Shown piece after piece: positions 1 through 8,938 of a stretch of 32,635 nt of DNA. The stretch covers positions 1-32,635 of the forward strand of contig JABDAE010000017.1 of the NCBI GenBank assembly GCA_013289325.1, given 5' to 3'. Made by a program: the position numbers and the translations under genes. Origin of the DNA: Chlamydiota bacterium. GTDB taxonomy: Bacteria; Chlamydiota; Chlamydiia; Chlamydiales; Parachlamydiaceae. The notes beneath the pieces were generated by a model. It searched no databases and had not been told where the DNA came from. It saw only the letters and a list, made by a program, of their open reading frames with translations. Positions within the stretch are counted from its first letter, which is position 1; each line of letters begins with the position of its first letter.

Positions 1-1170
1 CAGTTGCCAAAGAACCACAGTTTTTTTCTTCTAGGCCCGCGAGGAGCGGGGAAAAGCACGCTTGTGAGAAAACAATTTGATCATGAATCCTGCATTATTT
101 TTGATCTTTTAGAAGCCAAATACGAGGAGAAATTTTCACGAAACCCTGATGAATTAAAAGATATAGTGCTTGCTTTACCCAAAGAAAAAACGCATGTCAT
201 TATTGATGAAGTACAAAAGATCCCTAAACTTCTTGATATCGTGCATCAATTGATAGAATCAACGGACAAATATTTTATCCTTACGGGGTCAAGTGCTCGT
301 AAACTTAAAAGAGGGGGAGCCAATATGCTTGCAGGTCGGGCGTTTGTCTATTATCTTCACCCTTTAACTGTTTTTGAATTCGAGGGCGACTTCAATCTCG
401 ATAATCATTTACAGTGGGGGATGCTCCCAAAAATCCTTGAATATAAACAAGATAGTTTTTGTCGAAAATACCTTCAGACGTATGCCTATACATATCTTAA
501 AGAGGAGGTTTGGGAAGAGCACTTTGTGAGAGAGCTCGATCCGTTTCGAAAATTTCTTGAAGTTGCGGCACAAATGAATGGAAAAATCGTCAATTATTCA
601 AAAATTGCTTACGATGTTGGCGTTGACCACAAAACTGTAGAGAAATATTACACAATTTTAGAAGATACCATGCTCGGCTATTTGCTAGAAGGGTTTCAAC
701 ATTCATTTCGCAAAAGATTGAGTAGTAAACCCAAATTTTATTTTTTCGACACAGGAGTTACTCGTGCTTTAAGCCGTCGTTTATCCATCCAGCTTCAGCC
801 TGGAACCTCTGCCTATGGAGACGCTTTTGAGCATTTTGTTATCTTGGAATGTTTGAAACTGAGTAGTTATTATTTTGAAGATTATCGATTTAGCTATCTT
901 CGAACAAAAGACGATGTAGAAGTCGATTTGATTGTAGAGCGACCGGGAAAGGATCTTTTGTTTATAGAGATTAAGAGCACCTCAGATATAAGCAAGGAAG
1001 CGATTTCTTCATTTTTGAAGCTGACACAAGATTTTCCCAGCTGCGAAGCCATCTGTCTTTCGAACGATCCTTTAGAAAAAAAATGGGATCACGTGCACGC
1101 CATGCATTGGCGTGAGGGTTTAAAGCGTTATTTCTGTTCACCTATTATCATTCGATCCATTGTAGGCTAG
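1..1170 (+). CDS. AAA-family ATPase with C-terminal DUF4143 domain (5' end outside window)
   Basis: The reading frame is already open at base 1 and ends at TAG 1168-1170, so the true start lies upstream; the TTG at position 4 is only a possible internal start. Visible motifs are a Walker A P-loop (GPRGAGKST) about ten residues in, a Walker B strand with catalytic acids (HVIIDEVQKIP), and a sensor-1-like segment (FILTGSSARKLKR). The C-terminal half carries the DUF4143 signature: YGDAFEHFVILE, then an EVDLIVERPG...FIEIKS pattern like a PD-(D/E)XK nuclease fold. This architecture is widespread in bacteria and archaea but its function is unsettled; DNA handling or a toxin-antitoxin-like role has been suggested. 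A related but distinct ATPase sits at 28221-29561. Family assignment is confident; biological role is unknown. Confidence 0.88.
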   Translation, partial: QLPKNHSFFLLGPRGAGKSTLVRKQFDHESCIIFDLLEAKYEEKFSRNPDELKDIVLALPKEKTHVIIDEVQKIPKLLDIVHQLIESTDKYFILTGSSARKLKRGGANMLAGRAFVYYLHPLTVFEFEGDFNLDNHLQWGMLPKILEYKQDSFCRKYLQTYAYTYLKEEVWEEHFVRELDPFRKFLEVAAQMNGKIVNYSKIAYDVGVDHKTVEKYYTILEDTMLGYLLEGFQHSFRKRLSSKPKFYFFDTGVTRALSRRLSIQLQPGTSAYGDAFEHFVILECLKLSSYYFEDYRFSYLRTKDDVEVDLIVERPGKDLLFIEIKSTSDISKEAISSFLKLTQDFPSCEAICLSNDPLEKKWDHVHAMHWREGLKRYFCSPIIIRSIVG

Positions 1171-1439
1171 GTGTTGTGGATCGTTAGCGCTTAATGTACT
1201 GATTCACTGCCTCAGTGTTGTACGAGACTTGAATTCCCCGTTTTGGTAAGGATCTGACTATATGCCTTAGGAAAACAGAATTGTCTACCCATCACCAGCT
1301 CATCCTACATACACCCTGTTGCTAACCCTTATGATATCCGCAAACGGCAAAAGAAGTAGGCTGCATTTTTTCTCCACTTTTACCTCTTTGTGGTTTGTTA
1401 TTGAAATAATAATTTACATTGCATAGGATAGGGGAAAAC

Positions 1440-1541
1440 ATGGGGCGTAGTGTGACAGTAGGTTTTCAGCTAGTTGGAGTCTTATCTCTTTTTATTTTGG
1501 GCTACCTTATCTATAGCCTCATGTATCCAGAAAAATTTTAA
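1440..1541 (+). CDS. kdpF: KdpF, small membrane subunit of the Kdp K+-ATPase
   Basis: A 33-codon ORF with a single hydrophobic helix (GVLSLFILGYLIYSLMY) and the C-terminal PEKF ending typical of KdpF, lying 3 bp ahead of kdpA. KdpF is a lipid-like peptide of about 29 residues that stabilises the KdpFABC complex in the inner membrane. A Shine-Dalgarno-like AGGGGA (1430-1435) sits 4 bp before the ATG, which is closer than ideal. Such short genes are often left unannotated. The call rests on size, hydrophobicity, C-terminal motif and position. Confidence 0.85.
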   Translation: MGRSVTVGFQLVGVLSLFILGYLIYSLMYPEKF

Positions 1542-1544
1542 TAG

Positions 1545-3248
1545 ATGCATTTCATGACCATTTCCGCCTCAGCTCAAGTGATTACCTGTTTTTTTCTCCT
1601 CGCAATTTTTACTCCATTGCTTGGAGTCTATATCGCCAAAGTATTCACTCATAAAGAAGGAGAGTTCTTCCCTGCTTTCTTAAAAAAAATAGAAAACTTT
1701 ATCTACACCTTATCCGGGATTGACAAAGATAAGGAAATGAGCGCAGAGCAGTATCTGATGAAACTTCTGTGCTTTAATTTCATTGGCATCTTAAGCGTCA
1801 TTGCACTTTTACGGCTGCAATGGTATCTTCCCTTAAACCCGGAGCATTTTACGGCCCCCTCATGGCCACTCGCTCTTAATATTGCAATTAGCTTTGTCAC
1901 TAATACCAATCTTCAAGCCTATTCAGGTGAGACGACTCTTAGCTACCTGTCGCAAATGCTCTCTCTTGGCGTCCAAAATTTCTTAAGTGCAGCCACAGGT
2001 CTTAGCGTGATGGTGGCCTTAATACGGGGGATTACAAGGCAAACTAGCGAAACTGTCGGCAATTTTTTTGTCGACATGATCAGGGGAGTTTTTTATATTT
2101 TACTCCCTCTCTCTATTCTCATAGCTGCCATCTTCGTCACACAAGGAGTTGTTCAGACATTTAATCCCTATCCAAAGGTAGAAACGGTGCAAGGCGATAC
2201 GCAGACAATCCCATTAGGACCTGTCGCCTCATTTGAGGCGATCAAACAACTTGGATCCAATGGTGGAGGATTTTTTAATGCAAATAGCGCCCATCCCTTT
2301 GAAAACCCAACGCAGCTTACAAATATTCTTCAGACGGTGATGATCCTTTTAATCCCAATAGCGAGCATTTTTACCTTTGGCCACATGATTAAATCAAAAA
2401 AACATGCGCTGATGATCATCGGCACCTTATCATTCATGTTTGTAGGAGCCCTAATTGCTGCCAACATAGCCGAATACAGCCTAAATGAAGCTATCGGCAG
2501 CTACCCATTTTTGGAGGGGAAAGAGACCCGTATTGGCATCAATAATAGCGTACTTTGGACGGTGGCGACAACTGCAACATCTAATGGCTCTGCCAACGCA
2601 GCCATTTCCAGCCACTCTCCCATGACGGGTGGAATTGCCCTTTATAACATCATGCTAGGAGAAGTGATCTTTGGCGGAGTCGGCGTCGGCCTTGCCGGTC
2701 TTATCATGTTTATCCTTTTAACCGTCTTTTTATGCGGCCTCATGGTCGGCAGATCGCCTGAGTTCCTTGGCAAGAAGGTAGAAAAAAGAGAAATTCAATG
2801 GGTCGTGATCGCCATTCTTTCTCCATCTGCGCTGATCCTAATAGGGTCTTTTTTCTCATGTCTTTTACCCTTTACAAGTAGCGGCGTAAGCCAGCATGGC
2901 CCCCATGGATTAACTGAAATCCTATACGCTTTTTCATCAGCTGCTGGCAATAACGGAAGCTCTTTTGCCGGATTTAATATGAACACTAACTATTACTTAC
3001 TTCTTTTATCCGCCGTGATGCTTCTTGGTCGTTTGAGCATTATAGTGGCAAGCGTAAAAATTGCAGGACTTTTGGCAAAAAAACATATTGCCCCCCCTTC
3101 AATTGGCGCCATGCAAACCCATTCGGTTCTTTTTTCTGTGCTGTTAGTTGGCGTGATTCTCATCGTAGGGGCGCTTACATTTTTTCCACCGTTATCTCTT
3201 GGACCTATTTTAGAGCAAATGTTAATGGCAAGGGGGGAAACGTTTTAA
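1545..3248 (+). CDS. kdpA: KdpA, potassium-binding and translocating subunit
   Basis: A 567-residue polytopic membrane protein, close to the usual KdpA length of about 557. KdpA is a member of the superfamily of K+ transporters and forms the selectivity filter of the KdpFABC P-type ATPase. The four filter repeats are recognisable: VTNTNLQ near residue 118, GSNGGGFFN near 237, TSNGSANAA near 344 and GNNGSSFAG near 467. The start at 1545 gives MHFMTIS; the ATG at 1554 (MTISAS) is an equally plausible start and fits family N-termini slightly better. It lies directly after kdpF and 4 bp before kdpB, so the genes are surely co-transcribed. No kdpDE sensor-regulator genes are in the window, so regulation cannot be read here. 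Confidence 0.97.
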   Translation: MHFMTISASAQVITCFFLLAIFTPLLGVYIAKVFTHKEGEFFPAFLKKIENFIYTLSGIDKDKEMSAEQYLMKLLCFNFIGILSVIALLRLQWYLPLNPEHFTAPSWPLALNIAISFVTNTNLQAYSGETTLSYLSQMLSLGVQNFLSAATGLSVMVALIRGITRQTSETVGNFFVDMIRGVFYILLPLSILIAAIFVTQGVVQTFNPYPKVETVQGDTQTIPLGPVASFEAIKQLGSNGGGFFNANSAHPFENPTQLTNILQTVMILLIPIASIFTFGHMIKSKKHALMIIGTLSFMFVGALIAANIAEYSLNEAIGSYPFLEGKETRIGINNSVLWTVATTATSNGSANAAISSHSPMTGGIALYNIMLGEVIFGGVGVGLAGLIMFILLTVFLCGLMVGRSPEFLGKKVEKREIQWVVIAILSPSALILIGSFFSCLLPFTSSGVSQHGPHGLTEILYAFSSAAGNNGSSFAGFNMNTNYYLLLLSAVMLLGRLSIIVASVKIAGLLAKKHIAPPSIGAMQTHSVLFSVLLVGVILIVGALTFFPPLSLGPILEQMLMARGETF

Positions 3249-3252
3249 TCAC

Positions 3253-5334
3253 ATGAAAAACAACTCCATTATATCTAAAGAGATTCTCCTTCAAAGCACG
3301 TGCGATGCGATCAAAGGTCTTAGAGTAAGTAATCAGATTAAAAACCCCGTTATGTTTGTCACATATATTGGCGCTATTACGACGACAATCTATCTCGCAA
3401 GCGAAATATTTAACGGCCAATTGTCGTGGTTTAATGTTCAAATCGCCCTTTGGCTTTGGTTTACAGTTTTATTTGCAAATTTTGCTGAAGCCATTGCAGA
3501 AAGCAGAGGTAAAGCGCAAGCTGCCTCTTTGCGAAGGACACAAGTAGAAGCTCATGCCATCAAAATCGAAGAGGGAAAAGAAATAAAAGCCCCATCGTCA
3601 AAGCTAAAAAAGGGAGATGTGATCCTTTGCAAAGCCATGGAATTGATCCCTTGCGACGGGGAGGTGATTGAAGGAGCTGCAACAGTTGATGAATCGGCCA
3701 TTACCGGAGAATCTGCACCCGTTATTAGAGAAAGTGGTGGGGATAGAAGTGCCGTAACTGCCGGAACGAAAGTGCTTAGCGACACGCTCAAAATACGGGT
3801 TACATCAGATGCGGGCCACAGCTTTTTAGATAAGATGATCAGCCTGATTGAAGGGGCTAAAAGACAGCGCACTCCCAACGAAATTGCCTTACATATGGTT
3901 TTATCCGGCCTTACCATTATTTTTTTACTCACAACCGTCGCCATTAAAGGATTTTCGTATTTTAGCGAAAGTCAATTAGAAAAAACTGCATCCACCGTTA
4001 TCACCATTCCCATTTTAGTTTCTCTTTTGGTATGCCTTATTCCGACGACGATTAGCGCACTTCTTAGCGCGGTCGGCATTGCCGGAATGGATCGGCTTGT
4101 GCAGCGCAACGTGATCGCCACAAGTGGGCGCTCTGTTGAGGCTGCAGGCGACATTGATCTTCTCATCATCGATAAAACAGGGACCATCACGATTGGCAAT
4201 CGCATGGCTAAGGCGTTTCTTCCAGCTCCTGGATATGATGAACGCGAACTTGCCAAAATATCACAACTGGCTTCGCTTGCTGATGAGACCCCTGAAGGGA
4301 GATCGATTGTCATCTTGGCAAAAAGTCTATTTGGAATGAGGGCAGAATCTCTTAATGCTGTCAATTCAACCTCCGTCCCATTTTCTGCAAAGACGCGGAT
4401 GAGCGGGTTAGACTTTCAAGGAGCAGATGGATCGATCGCAAGATCCATTAGAAAAGGGGCGACCTCTGCCATCAAAGAGCATGTCAAGAGTATCGGCGGC
4501 AGCTACCCTCTAGAACTTGATCAAGTCATTACCTCAATTGCAAAAGAGGGAGGGACTCCGCTTCTTGTGTCAGAAAATAAAGCGATCATTGGAGTCATCC
4601 ACTTAAAAGATATCGTCAAAGGGGGCGTGAAAGAAAAATTTAAAGAAATGCGCGAAATGGGGATCCGCACCTTAATGATCACAGGCGATAATGCTCTGAC
4701 TGCTGCGGCAATTGCAGCAGAAGCTGGCGTCGATGACTACATTGCCGATGCAACGCCTGAGATGAAGCTCGATAGGATCAAAAAAGAGCAAAGCTTAGGC
4801 CGGCTTGTCGCCATGACGGGCGATGGAACAAATGACGCCCCGGCCCTTGCACAAGCAGATGTTGGCGTTGCCATGAATACGGGAACGCAAGCCTCAAGAG
4901 AGGCTGGCAATATGGTCGATCTAGATAGCAATCCGACAAAACTGATTGATATCGTTAAGATAGGCAAACAGCTGCTGATGACAAGAGGCGCTCTTACGAC
5001 CTTTAGCATCGCAAACGACGTCGCCAAATACTTTGCCATCATCCCTGCGATCTTTAGTCATCTCCATTCCATAAATGGGGATCAAAGCGGTCCGATTGCC
5101 GTCTTAAATATTATGCATCTAGCGTCTCCACAAACCGCCATTTTAAGCGCTGTGATCGTCAATGCCCTTACAATTGTAGCCCTTATTCCGCTTGCGCTTA
5201 AAGGGGTTAAATACCGAGCAGCATCCGGGAATTCGATTCTTTTTGATAATATTGTCATCTATGGATTTGGGGGAATAGTGGCGCCTTTTTTTGCAATTAA
5301 GCTCGTTGACCTTTTACTAAACGCTATTTTATGA
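3253..5334 (+). CDS. kdpB: KdpB, catalytic P-type ATPase subunit for K+ uptake
   Basis: A 693-residue P-type ATPase. The phosphorylation motif DKTGTIT places the phosphorylated aspartate at residue 307, the same number as in E. coli KdpB. The actuator TGES motif, the hinge [20 protein letters not shown], and the ATP-binding-domain region are all present. KdpB hydrolyses ATP and energises K+ import through KdpA. It follows kdpA after 4 bp and its stop overlaps the kdpC start by 4 bp (ATGA at 5331-5334), an arrangement that suggests translational coupling. No truncation or frameshift is seen. Confidence 0.98.
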   Translation: MKNNSIISKEILLQSTCDAIKGLRVSNQIKNPVMFVTYIGAITTTIYLASEIFNGQLSWFNVQIALWLWFTVLFANFAEAIAESRGKAQAASLRRTQVEAHAIKIEEGKEIKAPSSKLKKGDVILCKAMELIPCDGEVIEGAATVDESAITGESAPVIRESGGDRSAVTAGTKVLSDTLKIRVTSDAGHSFLDKMISLIEGAKRQRTPNEIALHMVLSGLTIIFLLTTVAIKGFSYFSESQLEKTASTVITIPILVSLLVCLIPTTISALLSAVGIAGMDRLVQRNVIATSGRSVEAAGDIDLLIIDKTGTITIGNRMAKAFLPAPGYDERELAKISQLASLADETPEGRSIVILAKSLFGMRAESLNAVNSTSVPFSAKTRMSGLDFQGADGSIARSIRKGATSAIKEHVKSIGGSYPLELDQVITSIAKEGGTPLLVSENKAIIGVIHLKDIVKGGVKEKFKEMREMGIRTLMITGDNALTAAAIAAEAGVDDYIADATPEMKLDRIKKEQSLGRLVAMTGDGTNDAPALAQADVGVAMNTGTQASREAGNMVDLDSNPTKLIDIVKIGKQLLMTRGALTTFSIANDVAKYFAIIPAIFSHLHSINGDQSGPIAVLNIMHLASPQTAILSAVIVNALTIVALIPLALKGVKYRAASGNSILFDNIVIYGFGGIVAPFFAIKLVDLLLNAIL

Positions 5335-5900
5335 AAACATTATTTCAGTCTGTAACACTTTTTCTCTTAATGTCAATTTTTCTAGGAATTGGCTATCCTG
5401 TCGGAATGACTTTTCTTGCCAAAATAATTGCCGAAGGTAAATCTCAAGGGGATTTAATTCAAAAAAATGGCAAAGTCATCGGATCGCGCCTCATTGCGCA
5501 AAAATTTACTGACAATCACAACTTTTGGGGAAGGCCCTCTGCTGCGGATTACGATCCACTGCAATCTGGGGGCTCAAACCTTGGTCCTACGAGTGAAAAA
5601 TTAAAAAAACTGGTCGACGAAAGAAAAAAGCGCCTTTTAGAGTTTAAAGGAGAAGGTGAAATTCCAAATGAGCTCTTATTTGCTTCAGGTAGCGGCCTAG
5701 ATCCCCATATCAGTATAACGGCTGCCATTTTTCAAGTCGATCGCATCCTACACGCAAGGGATTTAACAGGCGAAGAAAAAGACAAGATACTCGCTCTTAT
5801 CGAAAGTCAAACCATCCCAAGGCAATTTGGGGTCCTCGGTCCTTCCATAGTCAATGTTTTAGAATTAAATTTGGCTCTTCAAGAGCTTATAGGTCACTAA
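5331..5900 (+). CDS. kdpC: KdpC, accessory subunit of the K+-transporting ATPase
   Basis: 189 residues, matching the usual KdpC length of about 190. One N-terminal membrane helix ([20 protein letters not shown]) is followed by a soluble domain with family motifs: [39 protein letters not shown] and the C-terminal [10 protein letters not shown]. KdpC is thought to raise nucleotide affinity of KdpB in the membrane complex. The start overlaps the kdpB stop. The stop codon at 5898-5900 is followed immediately, with no spacer, by the ATG of the next gene, so transcription very likely continues into the lysine-catabolism genes. Confidence 0.97.
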   Translation: MKTLFQSVTLFLLMSIFLGIGYPVGMTFLAKIIAEGKSQGDLIQKNGKVIGSRLIAQKFTDNHNFWGRPSAADYDPLQSGGSNLGPTSEKLKKLVDERKKRLLEFKGEGEIPNELLFASGSGLDPHISITAAIFQVDRILHARDLTGEEKDKILALIESQTIPRQFGVLGPSIVNVLELNLALQELIGH

Positions 5901-7001
5901 ATGGGTGAAAAACTGCACAATATACTCATTTTAGGTGCTGGCAATATCGGTAGACTCATTGCCTTTTTGCTTTCCCAAACAGATGATTACACAGTCTTTC
6001 TCGCAGACAAAAGCATCGATTTGCTCGAGTTAAAAGAGGTTAAAAAAAACGCCTCAAATTTGCAACTGTTTACCTTAGATGCGACAAATGAAGTCGACCT
6101 TACGGTCTTTTTGAAAGAAAATGCCATCCATACAATTCTTTCAAGTCTTCCGTTCTTTTGCAATGTCCAGGTTGCAAAGGTCGCTAAAAAGTGTCATCTC
6201 AACTATTTTGATCTTACAGAAGATGTCGCCACAACGCAGGCAATTATGGCGCTTGCCAAAGATGAGCCGCGTGCATTTGTCCCACAATGCGGCTTGGCTC
6301 CTGGATTTATCAGTATCGTCGCCAATGAATTGATGAAGCAGTTTGATACATTAGACACAGTTAAACTGCGCGTCGGTGCCCTTCCGATTAATTCAAGCAA
6401 CGCCCTTCACTATTGCCTTAACTGGTCGACAGATGGATTGATCAATGAATATGGCAACGAATGCGAGGCGATTATCGATGGCAAGGAAGTTAAAGTACAG
6501 CCATTAGAACACTTAGAAGAAATTAAAATCGATGGATTAACCTACGAGGCCTTTAACACATCAGGAGGGCTTGGAACGCTTGCAAACACCTACCGCGAAA
6601 GGGTAAAAAATTTAAGCTACAAAACAATTCGCTATCCCGGACATTGCGAAAAAATTCGCTTTCTAATGAACGACTTGAAAATGAATCAAGATCGCACAAC
6701 TTTAAAGAGGCTTTTAGAAAAATCTATTCCAAAATCGGGGCAAGATCTAATTTTAATTTATGTCTCTATCACGGGATACAAAAACAATAAATTAGAAGAA
6801 ATCAACTACGACAAAAAGCTGTATCCAAAGGACTTTGGCGGCCTCCGCTGGTCTGCTATTCAAATGTCGACGGCTTCTCAAATTTGCACAATCGTCGATC
6901 TCATCACGCAACAACCCAAACAATATTCAGGCTTTATTAAACAAGAAGAGTTTACTCTTGCCGATATCACAAATAATCGCTTTGGAGAGTATTATGCTTA
7001 A
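5901..7001 (+). CDS. Saccharopine dehydrogenase-family protein, probable L-lysine 6-dehydrogenase
   Basis: 366 residues with an N-terminal Rossmann fold (ILILGAGNIGRLIAFLL; GAGNIG at residues 12-17) and the saccharopine dehydrogenase-type catalytic domain (CGLAPGFISIVANEL, SGGLGTLA, RYPGHCEKIRFL). Single-domain proteins of this length include bacterial lysine 6-dehydrogenase (lysine to aminoadipate semialdehyde) and saccharopine reductases. Sequence alone does not separate them. The next gene, overlapping by 8 bp, encodes an ALDH7-type aminoadipate-semialdehyde dehydrogenase, which would take the product of either reaction to alpha-aminoadipate. Lysine degradation is therefore the inferred role. 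The ATG directly abuts the kdpC stop; AGG at the end of kdpC can serve as a weak ribosome binding site. Confidence 0.85.
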   Translation: MGEKLHNILILGAGNIGRLIAFLLSQTDDYTVFLADKSIDLLELKEVKKNASNLQLFTLDATNEVDLTVFLKENAIHTILSSLPFFCNVQVAKVAKKCHLNYFDLTEDVATTQAIMALAKDEPRAFVPQCGLAPGFISIVANELMKQFDTLDTVKLRVGALPINSSNALHYCLNWSTDGLINEYGNECEAIIDGKEVKVQPLEHLEEIKIDGLTYEAFNTSGGLGTLANTYRERVKNLSYKTIRYPGHCEKIRFLMNDLKMNQDRTTLKRLLEKSIPKSGQDLILIYVSITGYKNNKLEEINYDKKLYPKDFGGLRWSAIQMSTASQICTIVDLITQQPKQYSGFIKQEEFTLADITNNRFGEYYA

Positions 7002-8529
7002 TAATCACTCTCATATTCTAAATACTTTAAATTTATCTAATGAGATGCCAGGTGCAAGCACATCTCCTTCTTGGTGGTCTCAAACAAAAGATTCAGGGGA
7101 GATTATCTCTTATTCTCCGATAGATGGAGAGGCAATTGCCAAAGTCAATTGCTGCTCAAAAAGCGACTATGACCATGTCGTTCAAAAATCTTTACAAGCC
7201 TTTTCCACTTGGAAAAATGTGCCGGCTCCAAAAAGAGGAGACCTCATCAAAAGCCTTGGGCGTGAGCTGCGGCATCAAAAGGAAAATCTTGCTAGCCTCG
7301 TAGCCCTAGAAGCTGGAAAATCTAAACAAGAAGCCCTTGGTGAAGTGCAAGAGATGATCGATATTGCAGATTTTGCGCAAGGCCTCTCTCGCATGCTGTA
7401 TGGCAAGACGATGCATTCAGAAAGACAAGACCATAGGCTTTACGAACAATGGCACCCTTTGGGACCTGTCGGGATAATCACCTCATTTAATTTTCCCGTT
7501 GCAGTATGGGCATGGAATGCCTGCATTGCTGCTGTTTGCGGCAATTCAATTATCTGGAAGCCCTCTCACAAAACACCTCTTACAGCAATCGCTGTGCAAA
7601 ACATTTGCAACCGCATCGCAGAAAAACATAAGGCCCCTTCACTATTTTCGCTCTTTATCACTCATGATCATGAGTTTGCCAAGGACTTGGTCGCCGATAG
7701 ACGCATCCCGCTTATTTCTTTTACCGGCTCAACACAAGTAGGAAAACTCGTGGGTGAGGTAGTGGCAAAACGCCTGGGAAGATCGCTACTTGAGCTTGGA
7801 GGCAATAACGCAAGCATTGTCGATGAAACAGCTGACTTAAAGCTTGCGAAAGAGGCCATTCTATTTGGAGCCATCGGCACGGCCGGACAGCGGTGTACGA
7901 CGATCAGACGCCTCATAATCCATGAAAGCATTTATGAAAAATTTTTAAACCAGCTCATTTCAGCTTACCAAGCAATTACTATAGGCACCCCCTTGGAGGA
8001 AAATAACCTTATGGGTCCCTTAATTGATAGGGATGCTGTCGATCTTTTCCTAAGCGCTATCGAAGAAATTAAAAAAGCGGGAGGCCAAATCCTTTTTGGT
8101 GGAAAAACAGTTAAAGGAAAAGGATATTTTGTAGAGCCAACGCTTGTAGAAGCTAAGAACGATTGGGAAATCGTACAAAAGGAAACATTTGCCCCTATTT
8201 TATATGTAATGAAGTACCGCCATTTTGAAGAAGCTATCGCCATGGCCAACCATTCAGCGCATGGTCTTGCTGCATCGCTATTTACGACTAACCTACAAAG
8301 GGCGGAAATGTTTCTTGCAGCCTCTGGAAGCGATTGCGGCATTGCCAATATCAACATCGGCACATCAGGCGCTGAAATTGGGGGTGCTTTTGGCGGAGAA
8401 AAAGATACGGGCGGCGGGAGGGAAGCTGGATCTGATGCTTGGAAGGCGTATATGAGAAGGCAGACTAATACGATTAACTGGGGGCAAACGCTTACCCTTT
8501 CTCAAGGAATAAAATTTAATGAATCTTAG
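6994..8529 (+). CDS. ALDH7-family dehydrogenase, probable L-aminoadipate-semialdehyde dehydrogenase
   Basis: The ATG at 6994 is preferred: it is preceded by GGAGAG, overlaps the previous stop by 8 bp and gives 511 residues, the size of the antiquitin (ALDH7A1) core. An upstream in-frame extension to 6835 lies wholly inside the previous gene and is rejected. Family motifs are clear: SFNFPVAVWAWN, WKPSHKTPLTA, FTGSTQVGK, the catalytic glutamate in LLELGGNN (E268) and the catalytic cysteine in GTAGQRCTT (C301), plus GGAFGGEKDTGGGREAGSD near the C-terminus. It should oxidise alpha-aminoadipate semialdehyde (with NAD+) to alpha-aminoadipate in the cytoplasm, completing a two-step lysine route with the preceding gene. 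Confidence 0.93.
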   Translation: MLNNHSHILNTLNLSNEMPGASTSPSWWSQTKDSGEIISYSPIDGEAIAKVNCCSKSDYDHVVQKSLQAFSTWKNVPAPKRGDLIKSLGRELRHQKENLASLVALEAGKSKQEALGEVQEMIDIADFAQGLSRMLYGKTMHSERQDHRLYEQWHPLGPVGIITSFNFPVAVWAWNACIAAVCGNSIIWKPSHKTPLTAIAVQNICNRIAEKHKAPSLFSLFITHDHEFAKDLVADRRIPLISFTGSTQVGKLVGEVVAKRLGRSLLELGGNNASIVDETADLKLAKEAILFGAIGTAGQRCTTIRRLIIHESIYEKFLNQLISAYQAITIGTPLEENNLMGPLIDRDAVDLFLSAIEEIKKAGGQILFGGKTVKGKGYFVEPTLVEAKNDWEIVQKETFAPILYVMKYRHFEEAIAMANHSAHGLAASLFTTNLQRAEMFLAASGSDCGIANINIGTSGAEIGGAFGGEKDTGGGREAGSDAWKAYMRRQTNTINWGQTLTLSQGIKFNES

Positions 8530-8580
8530 TGAACGGCTGTAATTAAAAATTGTACGCAGTAAAATTGCATTGCTAAAAGG

Positions 8581-8862
8581 CTAGCTATAATTTTTAACGC
8601 GGAGAGCGCGGAGGCGCAATGTCGCATAGAGGAAGTTGACTTAAGTGACCCCACTGCAAAAAAACTCTGCTAATTCGCCGCAGGCGAATCAACAGAATAC
8701 CTTAGGGGCGTCTTTCGTTCATCAAGGGGGGCTTAAGCTACATGAATGTAGCTTAAGCCCCCCTTGATGAACGAAAGACGCCCCTAAGAACTTTAAGCTG
8801 ATAGACAATTCTTCTCTGCAACTTTGTGCCTCCGCGCTCCCCGCGTTAAAAATATAGTCTAG
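8581..8862. repeat. Nested inverted-repeat element, non-coding (MITE-like)
   Basis: The 409 bp between the aldehyde dehydrogenase and the efflux operon hold no gene. Bases 8581-8619 and 8824-8862 form imperfect inverted arms of about 38 bp, both starting with CTAG and containing TTTTTAACGCGG and GCGCGGAGGC read inward. Inside lie a short hairpin (ATTCGCC / GGCGAAT, 8673-8689) and the 88-bp palindrome at 8701-8788. No target duplication is obvious outside the arms. It could be a non-autonomous mobile element or a composite of two insertions. Confidence 0.65.
8701..8788. repeat. 88-bp palindrome, 43-bp perfect arms, 2-bp centre
   Basis: Bases 8701-8743 are the exact reverse complement of 8746-8788, separated by GA (8744-8745). 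The arms begin CTTAGGGGCG and end GCTACAT. No U-tract follows on either strand, so it is not a classical intrinsic terminator, although a transcript would fold into a very stable hairpin downstream of the kdp-lysine run. A perfect palindrome of this size is normally unstable in replication and suggests recent formation or selection. Confidence 0.95.
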
Positions 8863-8923
8863 ACGCTACCATATCAGTTTCTTGCTGGGTACAACTTTAA
8901 TCACACCCTAGAGAAACTACAAA

Positions 8924-8929
8924 AGAGGA
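8924..8929 (+). promoter_or_regulatory. Shine-Dalgarno site of the efflux outer-membrane factor, now separated from the original start
   Basis: AGAGGA lies 9 bp before TTG 8939. If the palindromic element (8944-9106) and one copy of its 5-bp target duplication are removed, this TTG becomes the first codon of the lipoprotein signal peptide. The site therefore decides where translation now begins: at 8939, ahead of the inserted element. Confidence 0.6.
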
Positions 8930-8938
8930 ACTACAGGC

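Noticed and set aside
1171-1439. Possible IS remnant or kdp control region before kdpF
   Set aside because: No inverted ends, transposase fragment or convincing promoter. TTGAAA-17-TAGGAT (1401-1429) exists but its -10 box almost touches the ribosome site, so it is not claimed. Nothing else is recognisable there.
6835-6993. N-terminal extension of the ALDH7 gene
   Set aside because: It lies entirely inside the preceding dehydrogenase gene. ATG 6994 has a ribosome site and gives the family-standard 511 residues.
8701-8788. Intrinsic terminator at the large palindrome
   Set aside because: No T-run follows on either strand and the stem is far longer than normal terminators. It was reported as a palindrome instead.
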